The notes under the pieces: generated by a model
The model's database searches: none
What the model was told of the DNA's origin: nothing
The model's input: only the letters and a program-made list of their open reading frames with translations
Translations under genes and position numbers: made by a program
Assembly: GCF_008086045.1 (NCBI RefSeq)
Contig: NZ_VSEY01000035.1
Span: 62,001-126,000, forward strand
Origin: Nonomuraea sp. PA05
Lineage (GTDB): Bacteria; Actinomycetota; Actinomycetes; Streptosporangiales; Streptosporangiaceae
DNA: 64,000 nt
Direction: 5' to 3'
In this document: piece by piece, positions 25,026 to 33,418 of the stretch
How positions within the stretch are numbered: the stretch's first letter is position 1
Layout: each line of letters begins with the position of its first letter

Positions 25026-27836
25026 ATGCTGTACGGGAGAGAAGCCGAGACATCGGTCATCGACGAGCTCCTCGCCGCCGTGCGATCAGGGCGCAGCGGC
25101 GCTCTGATAGTCAAGGGCGAGCCGGGAATCGGTAAGACCGCGCTGCTCGACTACGCCGCCGAACGCGCCGATGGCATCCAGGTCATCCGGCGCGTCGGCG
25201 TCCCGTCCGAGAGCGAGCTGGCGTACGCGGGGCTGCACCTGCTGCTGCGCCCCGCACTGGACCGGGCGGACAAGCTGCCGCCGCCGCAGCGGCGCGCGCT
25301 GGAGGCGGCGCTCGGCCTGACGGAGACGCAGGGCGCCGACGCGCTGCTCGTCGGCCTGGCCACGCTGTCGCTGCTGGCCGAGCTGGCCGAGGACGGCCCC
25401 GTCCTGTGCCTCATCGACGACGTGCAGTGGCTCGATCCCGGCTCCCGCACCGCGCTGGCCTTCGCCGCCCGGCGGCTGGACGCCGAAGGCCTGGCCCTGA
25501 TCATGGCCACCCGGGACGACGACACGCACGGGCTGCCCGAGATCACGCTGACCGGCCTGGCGTCGTCGGCCGCGGCGGCCCTGCTGAAGGGCAGCAGCCT
25601 GACCCCCGGCCAGCGCTACCGGGTGCTCGCCGAGGCGCAGGGCAACCCGCTCGCCCTCATCGAGCTGCCCGCCGCCCTGCGCCAGGATCCCCACGGCTCC
25701 GGCGCGCTCCCGCTGGGCAGCCGGTTGCAGGCCGCCTTCCACAGCCAGGTGGACCACCTGCCGGAGGCGACCCAGACGCTGCTGCTGGTGGCCGCCGCCG
25801 GGGAAGGCCTGGACGAGGTGCTCGCCGCCGCCGCGCTGCTCGGCGTGAGCGCCGCCGACCTGCGCCCCGCCGAGACCGAGGGCCTGGTGACCACCGCCGG
25901 GCAGCACGTACGCTTCCGTCACCCGCTGATCCGCGAGGCCGTCTACCAGCGAGCCCCGATCAGCGCGCGCCTGGCCGTGCACGGCGCCCTGGCCCGGGCG
26001 CTGACCAGAGACCACCACGCCGACCGGCGGGCCTGGCACCTGGCCGCGGCGACCGTCGGCCCCGACGAGGACGTGGCGGCGGAGCTCGAACGCACCGCGC
26101 AGCGGGCCGCGCGCCGTCACGGGTACGCCGCGGCGGCCACCGCGTACCGGCGCGCCGCCGCACTCACCCACGGCGAGGACGAGACCCGCGCCCGTCGCCT
26201 CACCCTGGCGGCCGAGTCCGCCACCGAGGCGGGCAGGCTCGACTGGGGGCAGTCGCTCGCGGACGAGGCCGGCGCGCTGACCACCGACCCCGCGCTGCGT
26301 TCGCGCATCATCCACACCCAGGCCACCACCCACTTCGGACGCGGACAGTACGGCGAGGCGCACCGCCTGATGACCGAAGCCGCCCGGCTGAACCCGGCGC
26401 TGCTGGTCCGCGCCTGCCAGACCGCCTGGTACGCCGGTGAGGCCGAGCTGTCCGAGGTGGTCGCCTGCCTGGTGCGGGCCCTGTCGGAGGCCCGGCTGGA
26501 CGAGCCCGCCGCCGCCCTGGCCCGCCTGGAGACGGCCGCCTTGACCCGGCTGTTCGGCGGCGACGCGACCGGCCAGGCTCGCTTGGGAACCGCCACCGGC
26601 GAGCCGACCGGCCTGATGCCGCTGGACCAGGCCGTGGCAGAGGCCGGGCACGCACTGGACCAGGCCGTGGCAGAGGCCGGGCACGCACTGGACCAGGCCG
26701 TGGCAGAGGCCGGGCAGGCGCTGGACCAGGCCGTGGCGGAGGCCGGGCACGCACTGGACCAGGCCGTGACAGAGGCCGGGCAGGCGCTGGACGCTTACCC
26801 GCCGGGCCTGGCGGCCATGGTCTGCGGCGCGCCGCTCATCGCCGGCCAGGACGCCGCGACCCTGCACCTGTCCACCCGCCTGATCGCCCGCTGCCACGCC
26901 GAGGGCAGCATCGGCGTCCTGCCCATGGTGCTGTACTTCCAGGCGCAGGCCGAGCTGTTCCACAGCGGCCGCCACCACGAGGCGGGCACCGCCGCGACCA
27001 CCGCCCTGCGCCTGGCCGAGAACACCGGCCAGCACCAGTGGGCCGCGCTGAACAGGGGCTTGCTCGCTTACCTGGCCGCCGTCGAAGGGGACGAGGACGC
27101 GCACGGCCGGCTCACCGCGGAGGTGGCGCGGAGCCCGGCCGTCCCCATGCAGGGCGCCATGTGGGCCGACTGGGCCAGGGCCATGCTGGACCTGGGCCAG
27201 GGCAGGGCGGAGACGGCGCTCGGCCGGTTGGAAACCCTCACGAAGGGCCCGGGCTGGTACCACGTCTCGGCCATCCGGTGCGTGCCCGACCTGGTGGAGG
27301 CCGCCGTACGCAGCGGTGAGCCCGACAGGGCCAGGCCCGCCCTGGCCAGGTACCTGCGCCTCGACCAGCGTCACCTCATCGAGCGCTGCCTGGCCCTGCT
27401 CGCCGGGGACGATGCCGAGGCGCACTACCTGGCGGCTCTGGAAGCCGGCGGCCCGGCCTTCGAGCACGCGCGGACCCGGCTGCTGTACGGGGAGTGGCTG
27501 CGCAGGACCCGCCGCCGCGGCGTCGCGGCCGGTCACCTGCGTGAGGCGCTGGAGACGTTCGAACGCCTGGGCGCCGCCCCCTGGGCCGGCCGGGCCAGAA
27601 CCGAGCTGCTGGCCGCGGGCGGTCCGGCCACCGCGCCGGCACCCGGCAGACCGACCGGTCTGACGTCGCAGGAACGGCAGATCGTCCAGCTCGCCGCGCG
27701 GGGGCTGTCCAACAAGGACATCGCCGCCCAGCTCTTCCTGAGCCCCCGCACGGTCGGCTACCACCTGTACAAGGCCTATCCCAAGCTGGGTGTGGCCTCC
27801 CGCGGCGAGCTGGCCACGCTCGCCACCCTCGGCTGA
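25026..27836 (+). CDS. LAL-type (MalT-like) LuxR family transcriptional regulator with AAA ATPase, 936 aa
   Basis: The N-terminal STAND/AAA ATPase starts MLYGREAETSVIDELLAAVR; Walker A is KGEPGIGKTALL (about 30-41) and Walker B is LCLIDDVQWLD. A long helical, TPR-like middle region follows. The C-terminus carries a LuxR helix-turn-helix (LTSQERQIVQLAARGLSNKD, then LSPRTVGYHLYKAYPKLGV). The length fits the large ATP-binding LuxR regulators common in actinomycetes. Residues 533-587 are five tandem copies of an 11-residue unit. A palindrome covers its ribosome site. The divergent SnoaL-like gene is its likeliest local target. The inducer is unknown. Confidence 0.9.
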   Translation: MLYGREAETSVIDELLAAVRSGRSGALIVKGEPGIGKTALLDYAAERADGIQVIRRVGVPSESELAYAGLHLLLRPALDRADKLPPPQRRALEAALGLTETQGADALLVGLATLSLLAELAEDGPVLCLIDDVQWLDPGSRTALAFAARRLDAEGLALIMATRDDDTHGLPEITLTGLASSAAAALLKGSSLTPGQRYRVLAEAQGNPLALIELPAALRQDPHGSGALPLGSRLQAAFHSQVDHLPEATQTLLLVAAAGEGLDEVLAAAALLGVSAADLRPAETEGLVTTAGQHVRFRHPLIREAVYQRAPISARLAVHGALARALTRDHHADRRAWHLAAATVGPDEDVAAELERTAQRAARRHGYAAAATAYRRAAALTHGEDETRARRLTLAAESATEAGRLDWGQSLADEAGALTTDPALRSRIIHTQATTHFGRGQYGEAHRLMTEAARLNPALLVRACQTAWYAGEAELSEVVACLVRALSEARLDEPAAALARLETAALTRLFGGDATGQARLGTATGEPTGLMPLDQAVAEAGHALDQAVAEAGHALDQAVAEAGQALDQAVAEAGHALDQAVTEAGQALDAYPPGLAAMVCGAPLIAGQDAATLHLSTRLIARCHAEGSIGVLPMVLYFQAQAELFHSGRHHEAGTAATTALRLAENTGQHQWAALNRGLLAYLAAVEGDEDAHGRLTAEVARSPAVPMQGAMWADWARAMLDLGQGRAETALGRLETLTKGPGWYHVSAIRCVPDLVEAAVRSGEPDRARPALARYLRLDQRHLIERCLALLAGDDAEAHYLAALEAGGPAFEHARTRLLYGEWLRRTRRRGVAAGHLREALETFERLGAAPWAGRARTELLAAGGPATAPAPGRPTGLTSQERQIVQLAARGLSNKDIAAQLFLSPRTVGYHLYKAYPKLGVASRGELATLATLG
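26622..26786 (+). repeat. Five tandem 33-bp repeats (11-aa unit LDQAVAEAGHA)
   Basis: Units start at 26622, 26655, 26688, 26721 and 26754 and differ by only one to three bases. A partial sixth copy (ctggac) begins at 26787. The unit keeps the reading frame and encodes LDQAV[A/T]EAG[H/Q]A, an amphipathic helix-forming sequence. The near-identity implies recent slippage or expansion. Confidence 0.95.
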
Positions 27837-27874
27837 GCGCACTCGGAGAAGTGCGAAGGAGAAGCTGAGCGCAC

Positions 27875-28498
27875 TCAGGAGAGCGCGAGGCCGACGGCGA
27901 GCACGGCGAGCAAGGAGCCCATGGCCATCCGCTGAAAGCGCAGCCAGGCGGGGCGGGCGGCCAGGAAGCCCGCGATGCCACCCGCCGCCACCACGATCGA
28001 CAGGTTCACCAGGAGCGCGACCGTCACCTGCACGCAGCCGAGAACGAACCCCTGAAGCAGCACGTCTCCCCGCTCCAGGTCGACGAACTGAGGGATGATC
28101 GAGACGTACAGAAGGGCGATCTTCGGGTTGAGCAGGTTGGTCATCAGCCCCATGGTGAAGAGCCTGCGCGGCGAGTCGGGCGGCATCTCACCGGCGGCGA
28201 AGACGGAGGCGCCGCCGGGCTTGAGCGTCTTCCAGGCCAGCCACAGCAGGTACAGGGCGCCGGCGATGCGGATGGCGGTGAGGAGCCCGGGAAACGCCGA
28301 GAACAGGACCGCCAGCCCGAGGTTCGCCCCCACCAGGTAGACGAGGAAGCCGGCGGCGACTCCGGCCAGGGAGATGATCCCGGCCCGCCGGCCCTGGCTG
28401 GTGCTGCGGGACACGAGGTACAGCATGTTCGGCCCCGGGGACAGCACCATGCCGAGTGCTACGAGCACGACGCCGAGCACCGCACTTTGTTCGACCAT
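27875..28498 (-). CDS. LysE/RhtB family amino-acid exporter, 207 aa
   Basis: This inner-membrane exporter has about six helices. The family signature is GMVLSPGPNMLYLVSRSTSQGRR near the N-terminus (the conserved SPGPN), with further helices IISLAGVAAGFLVYLVG, LYLLWLAWKTLKPGG and FTMGLMTNLLNPKIALLY. Such proteins export amino acids or homoserine lactones. The gene is divergent from a MocR-type regulator, with repeated TGCAAT/ATTGCA motifs between the starts, so it is probably controlled by that regulator. The substrate is not evident. Confidence 0.9.
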   Translation of the reverse strand: MVEQSAVLGVVLVALGMVLSPGPNMLYLVSRSTSQGRRAGIISLAGVAAGFLVYLVGANLGLAVLFSAFPGLLTAIRIAGALYLLWLAWKTLKPGGASVFAAGEMPPDSPRRLFTMGLMTNLLNPKIALLYVSIIPQFVDLERGDVLLQGFVLGCVQVTVALLVNLSIVVAAGGIAGFLAARPAWLRFQRMAMGSLLAVLAVGLALS

Positions 28499-28530
28499 GA
28501 CAGCGAAGCTAGCGACGCTCCCGATCTCGG

Positions 28531-28560
28531 TGCAATAGGTGCGATTGCACTCGGAGCAAT
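28531..28560. promoter_or_regulatory. Three spaced TGCAAT/ATTGCA half-sites between lysE-like and mocR-like genes
   Basis: TGCAAT (28531-28536), ATTGCA (28544-28549) and GCAAT (28556-28560) are spaced 12-13 bp apart, giving two overlapping inverted repeats with 7-bp spacers. This is the type of array bound by MocR/GntR proteins. It lies 22 bp before the regulator ATG and 33 bp before the exporter ATG. Confidence 0.65.
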
Positions 28561-28581
28561 GTTGTGCTTGGATGCTGCCGC

Positions 28582-29910
28582 ATGGAGGACTACCGGCGCA
28601 TCGCGGACTCCATCGCCGCCGACATCGCAGCAGGGCGGCTGCGGCCAGGAGACCGGCTGCCGCCGCAGCGGAGCTTCGCGCGGCGGCACGGCATCGCCGG
28701 CTCCACGGCCGCCCGCGTCTACAGGGAGCTGGCCGGTCGCGGGCTGACCGTCGGAGAGGTGGGCCGGGGCACGTTCGTACGGGCCGCCCCGCCCCGGCCG
28801 GGCCCGGCGCTCGTCGAGCCGACGGGCAGCCGGATCGACCTGGAGCTCAACTATCCCGTCGTGCCCGAGCAGGCCAGGCTGCTCGCCGACGGCATCGGGC
28901 CGTTGCTGCGCGCGGATGTCCTGGAGTCGTCCATGAGACCGGTCGGCGCGGCGGGCACCCCGGCGGCGCGGCGCGTCGCCGCCGGCCTGCTGGGGCGCGG
29001 GGAGTGGCGGCCGGATCCCGAGCGGGTGCTGTTCGCGGGGAACGGGCGCCAGGCGATCGCGGCTGCCCTGGCCGCGCTGCTGCCCTCGGGCGGGCGGCTC
29101 GGGGTGGAGGAGCTCACGTATCCCGTGCTCAAGGGGCTGGCGGCGCGGGTCGGGGTCACGCTCGTGCCGCTGCGGGTCGATGAGGCCGGGCTGGACCCGG
29201 CGGCTGTGGCGGCCGCCGCGCGGAAGGCGCCGCTGAAGGCGATCTACGTGCAGCCGACGATGCACAACCCGCTGTCGGTCAGCATGCCCGTGGAGCGCAG
29301 GGCCGAGCTGGCGGGCCTGCTCGAACGCCTGGACGTGCCCGCGATCGAGGACTCCATCTGGTCGTTCCTGCGCGACGACCTGCCGCCGCTGGCCGCGTTC
29401 GCGCCCGGGCGCACCATTGTGGTGGACAGCCTGTCCAAGCGGCTCGCGCCCGGCCTGTCACTCGGCTTCGCCGTAGTGCCAGGTCAGGCCGTGGCGGGCA
29501 TGGCGGCGGCGGTGCGGTCGGGCGGGTGGACGCCGATGCGGTTCGCGCTGGAGGCGGCGACCCGGTGGCTGACGGACGACACCGCGCGGTCGGTGGCCCG
29601 CGCCAAGCAGCGGGACGCGGCCATGCGCCAGGAGATCGCCGCCGGGTGTCTTGCCGGGTTCGGCGTGCGCAGTGATCCGCGTTCCTACTACTGCTGGTGG
29701 GAGCTGCCGCCGCCGTGGCGGGCCGAGACGTTCGTGGCCGCCGCCGCCCGGTACGGCATCGCCGTCACGCCCGCCGCCGCCTTCGCCGTGGGGCGGGGCA
29801 GCGCGCCGAACGCCGTCCGGCTCGGGCTGGCCTCTCCCCCGCCGGACGTTCTCGCGCGCGCCCTGACCACCCTCGCCGAGCTCGCCCGCGCCACACCTGA
29901 GGACGAGTAG
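28582..29910 (+). CDS. MocR-type regulator: GntR HTH fused to aminotransferase domain, 442 aa
   Basis: The N-terminal GntR winged helix (IADSIAADIAAGRLRPGDRL, SFARRHGIAGSTAARVYREL) is followed by a class I aminotransferase-like domain from about residue 110. YVQPTMHNPLSVSMP is the NP substrate element, and VVDSLSKRLAPGLSLGF gives the PLP Lys in SLSKR. Such proteins bind PLP or its adducts with amino compounds and regulate divergent transport or metabolic genes. The ATG at 28582 is preferred; a TTG at 28564 would add six residues. The divergent LysE-like exporter and the half-site array support a role as its regulator. Confidence 0.9.
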   Translation: MEDYRRIADSIAADIAAGRLRPGDRLPPQRSFARRHGIAGSTAARVYRELAGRGLTVGEVGRGTFVRAAPPRPGPALVEPTGSRIDLELNYPVVPEQARLLADGIGPLLRADVLESSMRPVGAAGTPAARRVAAGLLGRGEWRPDPERVLFAGNGRQAIAAALAALLPSGGRLGVEELTYPVLKGLAARVGVTLVPLRVDEAGLDPAAVAAAARKAPLKAIYVQPTMHNPLSVSMPVERRAELAGLLERLDVPAIEDSIWSFLRDDLPPLAAFAPGRTIVVDSLSKRLAPGLSLGFAVVPGQAVAGMAAAVRSGGWTPMRFALEAATRWLTDDTARSVARAKQRDAAMRQEIAAGCLAGFGVRSDPRSYYCWWELPPPWRAETFVAAAARYGIAVTPAAAFAVGRGSAPNAVRLGLASPPPDVLARALTTLAELARATPEDE

Positions 29911-29917
29911 CGGAAGC

Positions 29918-31681
29918 TCAGGACGGCGCCGAGGTCCTGCTCGGGCTGCCGTGCCAACTGCTCCACAACGCCGCGTACGATCCCCCCTGGGCCACCAGCT
30001 CCTCATGCGACCCCAGCTCACTGATCCGCCCATCCTCCACCACGGCCACCCGATCGGCATCGTGCGCCGTGTACAGCCGGTGCGCGATGGCGATCACCGT
30101 CCGCCCTTCCAGCACAGCGGCCAGCGACCGCTCCAGGTGCCGGGCGGCACGCGGGTCGATGAGGGAGGTGGCCTCGTCCAGGACGAGGGTGTGCGGGTCG
30201 GCGAGGACCAGCCGCGCGAGCGCGAGCTGCTGCGCCTGCGCGGCCGGCACCGCGACCCCGCCGGACCCCACCTCGGTGTCGAGCCCGGCCGGCAGCCCCC
30301 GCACCCAGTCGAGGGCGTCCACGGCCTCCAGGGACGAGAGCACGGCGGCGTCGGTGGCGTCGGGCCGGGCGATCAGCAGGTTGTCGCGCAGCGTGCCCTT
30401 GAACACGTGGTGTTCCTGGGTGACGAGCGCGACGTGCCCGCGCAGGCCGTCGAGCGGCAGGTCGACCAGCGGCACGCCGCCGACGGTGACGGAGCCGGTG
30501 CGCGGCCCGTGGATGCCGGCCAGCAGCCGCCCCAGCGTGGACTTCCCGGCGCCGGACGGCCCCACCATGGCGAGCCGCTCACCGGGCTGGACGGTCAGGG
30601 ACACGTCGTGCAGCACGTCGCGCCCCTCCCGGTAGGCGTAGCGGACGTGGGAGGCCTCCAGCAGTTCGCCGGAGGGCCGGGCCGCGCCGGCCGCCCGGTC
30701 GTCGGGGACGTTGGCGACGCCGAGCAGCCGCGCCATCGACGCCGCGCCGACCTGGAGCTCGTCCACCCACATGAGGAACCGGTCGAGCGGGTCGATGAGC
30801 TGCTGGGCGTAGAGGGCGGCGGTGACGACCTGTTCGAGCGTGACCCAGGAGTTGGTGTAGAAGAGGCCGCCGACGAGCAGGGCGGCCACCACGGGGATGA
30901 CGTAGCCCAGCTCGACGGCCGGGTACCAGGTGGTGCGCAGGCCGAGGGTGTACCGTTCTGCGGCGTAGGAGCGGGCGATGTCGCCGTCGGTGCGCGCCCT
31001 GCGCCGCTCACGCAGGCCGAGCGCCTCCACGGCCCTGGCGCCTTCGACGGTCTCGGCGAGCCCTTCCGTGACGTCGGCGTAGGCGGCGTTCTCGCGCAGG
31101 TAGCCGTCGCGGGCGCGGCCCAGGTACCACCGGGTGGCGATCCACAGCACCGGCCCCGCGGCCAGCATCGGCAGCATGAGCAGCGGGCTGACCAGCAGCA
31201 GCGCACCGATGGTGATCACGAAGGTGACCATCGCGATGAGCGTCTCCGGCACGGCGTGCCGTACGGTGCGTGACAGGGCGTCCACGTCGCGGGAGGTGCG
31301 GGTGATGAGGTCGCCGGAGCCGGCCCGCTCGACGGTGGACAGCGGCAGGGCGAGCACCCGGTCGACGAACTCCTCGCGCAGCTCGGCCAGCACCTTCTCG
31401 CCGAGCCTGGCGGAGGCCAGCACCGCGTACCGGATGAGGACGCCCTGCAGCAGCAGGAAGGCGCCGATGGCGGCGGCCACGACGGCGACGTTCACCTCGT
31501 GGCCGTACTGGACCTTCTCCACCAGGTCGCCGAGCTGCCACGGGACGGCCAGCCCGGCGACGGCGGCCAGGCCGTGCAGGACGAGGGCGAGCGCGAGCGA
31601 GCGCGGGTACTTCAGGGTGAGCCGCCTGGCGTAGGCCCGCACCTGTTTGCGGTCGGCGATCGGCAGGATCTCCCGGGCCAT
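29918..31681 (-). CDS. ABC exporter half-transporter with intact Walker A/B and degenerate signature, 587 aa
   Basis: The transmembrane domain (about residues 20-310, six helices) includes GDLITRTSRDVDALSRTVRH. The nucleotide-binding domain has Walker A MVGPSGAGKSTLGRLLAG, Q-loop VTQEHHVFKGTLRDNLL, Walker B HTLVLDEATSLID and switch His AIAHRL. The ABC signature, however, reads VAVPAAQAQQLALARL instead of LSGGQ. It overlaps the preceding ABC gene by one base (TGATG) and must form a heterodimer with it. Together they make one complete ATP site and one dead site. The substrate is unknown; drugs, peptides or lipids are typical for the family. Confidence 0.9.
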   Translation of the reverse strand: MAREILPIADRKQVRAYARRLTLKYPRSLALALVLHGLAAVAGLAVPWQLGDLVEKVQYGHEVNVAVVAAAIGAFLLLQGVLIRYAVLASARLGEKVLAELREEFVDRVLALPLSTVERAGSGDLITRTSRDVDALSRTVRHAVPETLIAMVTFVITIGALLLVSPLLMLPMLAAGPVLWIATRWYLGRARDGYLRENAAYADVTEGLAETVEGARAVEALGLRERRRARTDGDIARSYAAERYTLGLRTTWYPAVELGYVIPVVAALLVGGLFYTNSWVTLEQVVTAALYAQQLIDPLDRFLMWVDELQVGAASMARLLGVANVPDDRAAGAARPSGELLEASHVRYAYREGRDVLHDVSLTVQPGERLAMVGPSGAGKSTLGRLLAGIHGPRTGSVTVGGVPLVDLPLDGLRGHVALVTQEHHVFKGTLRDNLLIARPDATDAAVLSSLEAVDALDWVRGLPAGLDTEVGSGGVAVPAAQAQQLALARLVLADPHTLVLDEATSLIDPRAARHLERSLAAVLEGRTVIAIAHRLYTAHDADRVAVVEDGRISELGSHEELVAQGGSYAALWSSWHGSPSRTSAPS

Positions 31682-33369
31682 CAGTCTTCCCCTCGGGTCA
31701 CGGTCGCGGCGTATTCGGGGGATCCGTCGAGCAGTTGCCGGTGTGTCCCCTCGGCCAGGACGCGGCCGTTCTCGACGTAGATCACGTGCTCGGCCCGGTC
31801 GAGCACGAGCGGGCTGGTGGTGCAGACCATGGTGGTACGCCCGGAGCGCGCCTTGGCCAGGCGTTCGGCGATGCGGGCCTCGCTGTGGGCGTCGACGGCG
31901 CTGGTGGGCTCGACGAGGATCAGCACCTCGGGGTCGGTCACCAGCGCCCTGGCGAGCCGCAGCCGCTGCTGCTGCCCGCCGGAGAACTCGCGCCCCGCCT
32001 CGGCCACGTGCGCGTCGAGCCCGTCGGGCAGGGCCTCGACGACGTCGGTGGCGCAGGCGGCGTCCAGGGCCTCGCGGATCCGCGTGTCGGTGGCGGTGCC
32101 GCGCACGTCGAGCTCGTCGCGCAGCCGTCCGTTGAACAGGCGGGCGCCGTTGTCGGCGACCAGGATGCGCGACCGGACCTGCTCCAGCGGCAGGGTGCGC
32201 AGCTCCACGGCGCCGAAGGTGACGTCGCCCTCGACGTAGCGGCCGAGGCGGTCGGCGATGGCGATGGCGTCGTCGGGGGCGTCGGCGGCTACGGCGGTGA
32301 GGGCGCCTGGCTGGAGCGTGACACCGCTGTAGGAGTCGCGCAGCACGCCGCCCTCGCCGGTGCCGGTGCCGCCGGTGACTTCGGGCTCGATGGACAGGAT
32401 CCTGATCACCCGGCCGGCGGCCACGTGCCCCTTGGTGAGCTTGTCGGCGGCCTCGGTGAGGGTGCGCATGGGGCCGATGAGGAACACCGCGTACAGGTAG
32501 AAGGCGACGAGCTGGCCGGTGGGGATGTCGCCGGCGACGGCGAAGGAGGCGCCGACGCCGGTGACGATGGCGATGAGCAGGCCGGGCAGCACGATCTGGG
32601 CGCCTTCGAGCACCGATTCGACGCCGGAGACGCGCACCCCGGCGTGGCGCACGCGCTGCGACTCGGCGCGGTAGCGCGCGGCGAACACCTGCTCCCCGCC
32701 GATGCCGCGCAGCACGCGCAGCCCGGCGACGATGTCGGCGGCGCGGGTGGACAGCTCGCCGGCCAGCTCCCGCTGCGCCTGCTGCCGCCTGTGCAGGGGT
32801 CGCAGCAGCGGCCCGACGGCGACGGCCATCAGCGGCACGCCGAACAGCACGAGCAGGCCGAGCGGCAGCGAGGTGGAGAAGAGGATCACGGTGACGGTGA
32901 CGATGGCCAGGATCGACCCGACGCCGCGCAGCAGGATGTCCATGGAGCTGCCGATGTGCGCGATGTCGGAGTTGCCGACGCTGACGACCTCGCCGGTGGA
33001 CAGCCGTTTGGGCAGCGTGGCGCCGAGCCTGGCGGCCTGCCGGGAGGTGAGCTGCACGGTGCGGTACGCGGCGGCCAGCCAGTTGAAGACGGCCATCCGG
33101 TGCCGCATGATGCCGGTGAACGCCTGCACCAGCCCGAGCCCGAACAGGATCGCCGACCAGGTCAGCAGCGAGCCGGTGTCCTTGGCGGTGACGGCCTCGA
33201 TGCCCCTTCCGAGCACGGCCGGCATGAGCGCCTGCACCAGCCACCAGAGGCTGGCGTAGCCGATGCCCGCGAGCAGGGGAACCGCCTGGCGCCGCGCGTT
33301 CCACCACAGGTAGCGGAGCGGGCTGCGGATGTCGGGCATGCCGGGATCGGCCTCAGGAAGGGAGCGCAT
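31681..33369 (-). CDS. ABC exporter half-transporter with degenerate Walker A/B and intact signature, 562 aa
   Basis: This is the partner of the downstream ABC gene. Six hydrophobic helices occupy about residues 25-320. In the nucleotide-binding domain the P-loop position reads AVAADAPDDAIAIADRL with no GKS/T, and Walker B reads EVLILVEPTSAVD with Val in place of the Asp. The signature EFSGGQQQRLRLARAL is intact. It therefore cannot bind ATP normally at its own P-loop but can complete the partner's site. The ATG at 33369 was chosen; an internal ATG at 33339 (MPDIRSPLRYLWW) is also possible. Such asymmetric pairs are known among heterodimeric exporters. Confidence 0.9.
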   Translation of the reverse strand: MRSLPEADPGMPDIRSPLRYLWWNARRQAVPLLAGIGYASLWWLVQALMPAVLGRGIEAVTAKDTGSLLTWSAILFGLGLVQAFTGIMRHRMAVFNWLAAAYRTVQLTSRQAARLGATLPKRLSTGEVVSVGNSDIAHIGSSMDILLRGVGSILAIVTVTVILFSTSLPLGLLVLFGVPLMAVAVGPLLRPLHRRQQAQRELAGELSTRAADIVAGLRVLRGIGGEQVFAARYRAESQRVRHAGVRVSGVESVLEGAQIVLPGLLIAIVTGVGASFAVAGDIPTGQLVAFYLYAVFLIGPMRTLTEAADKLTKGHVAAGRVIRILSIEPEVTGGTGTGEGGVLRDSYSGVTLQPGALTAVAADAPDDAIAIADRLGRYVEGDVTFGAVELRTLPLEQVRSRILVADNGARLFNGRLRDELDVRGTATDTRIREALDAACATDVVEALPDGLDAHVAEAGREFSGGQQQRLRLARALVTDPEVLILVEPTSAVDAHSEARIAERLAKARSGRTTMVCTTSPLVLDRAEHVIYVENGRVLAEGTHRQLLDGSPEYAATVTRGED

Positions 33370-33418
33370 AGCCTGACAACATTGACAAGGCGGCACCCGG
33401 CCCGGCAAACCATTTTCG

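Noticed and set aside
24391-25053. 220-codon minus-strand frame through the SnoaL-like gene
   Set aside because: It is a shadow of the SnoaL-like gene and the pseudogene in another frame; its composition is low-complexity.
26622-26786. Possible CRISPR array
   Set aside because: The 33-bp units are contiguous without spacers and code in frame inside the LAL regulator. No CRISPR array or cas gene was seen in the window.
27832-27876. Direct repeat GCTGAGCGCACTC (27832-27844 and 27864-27876)
   Set aside because: It is a short repeat at the ends of two convergent genes, including their stop codons; too little to assign a function.
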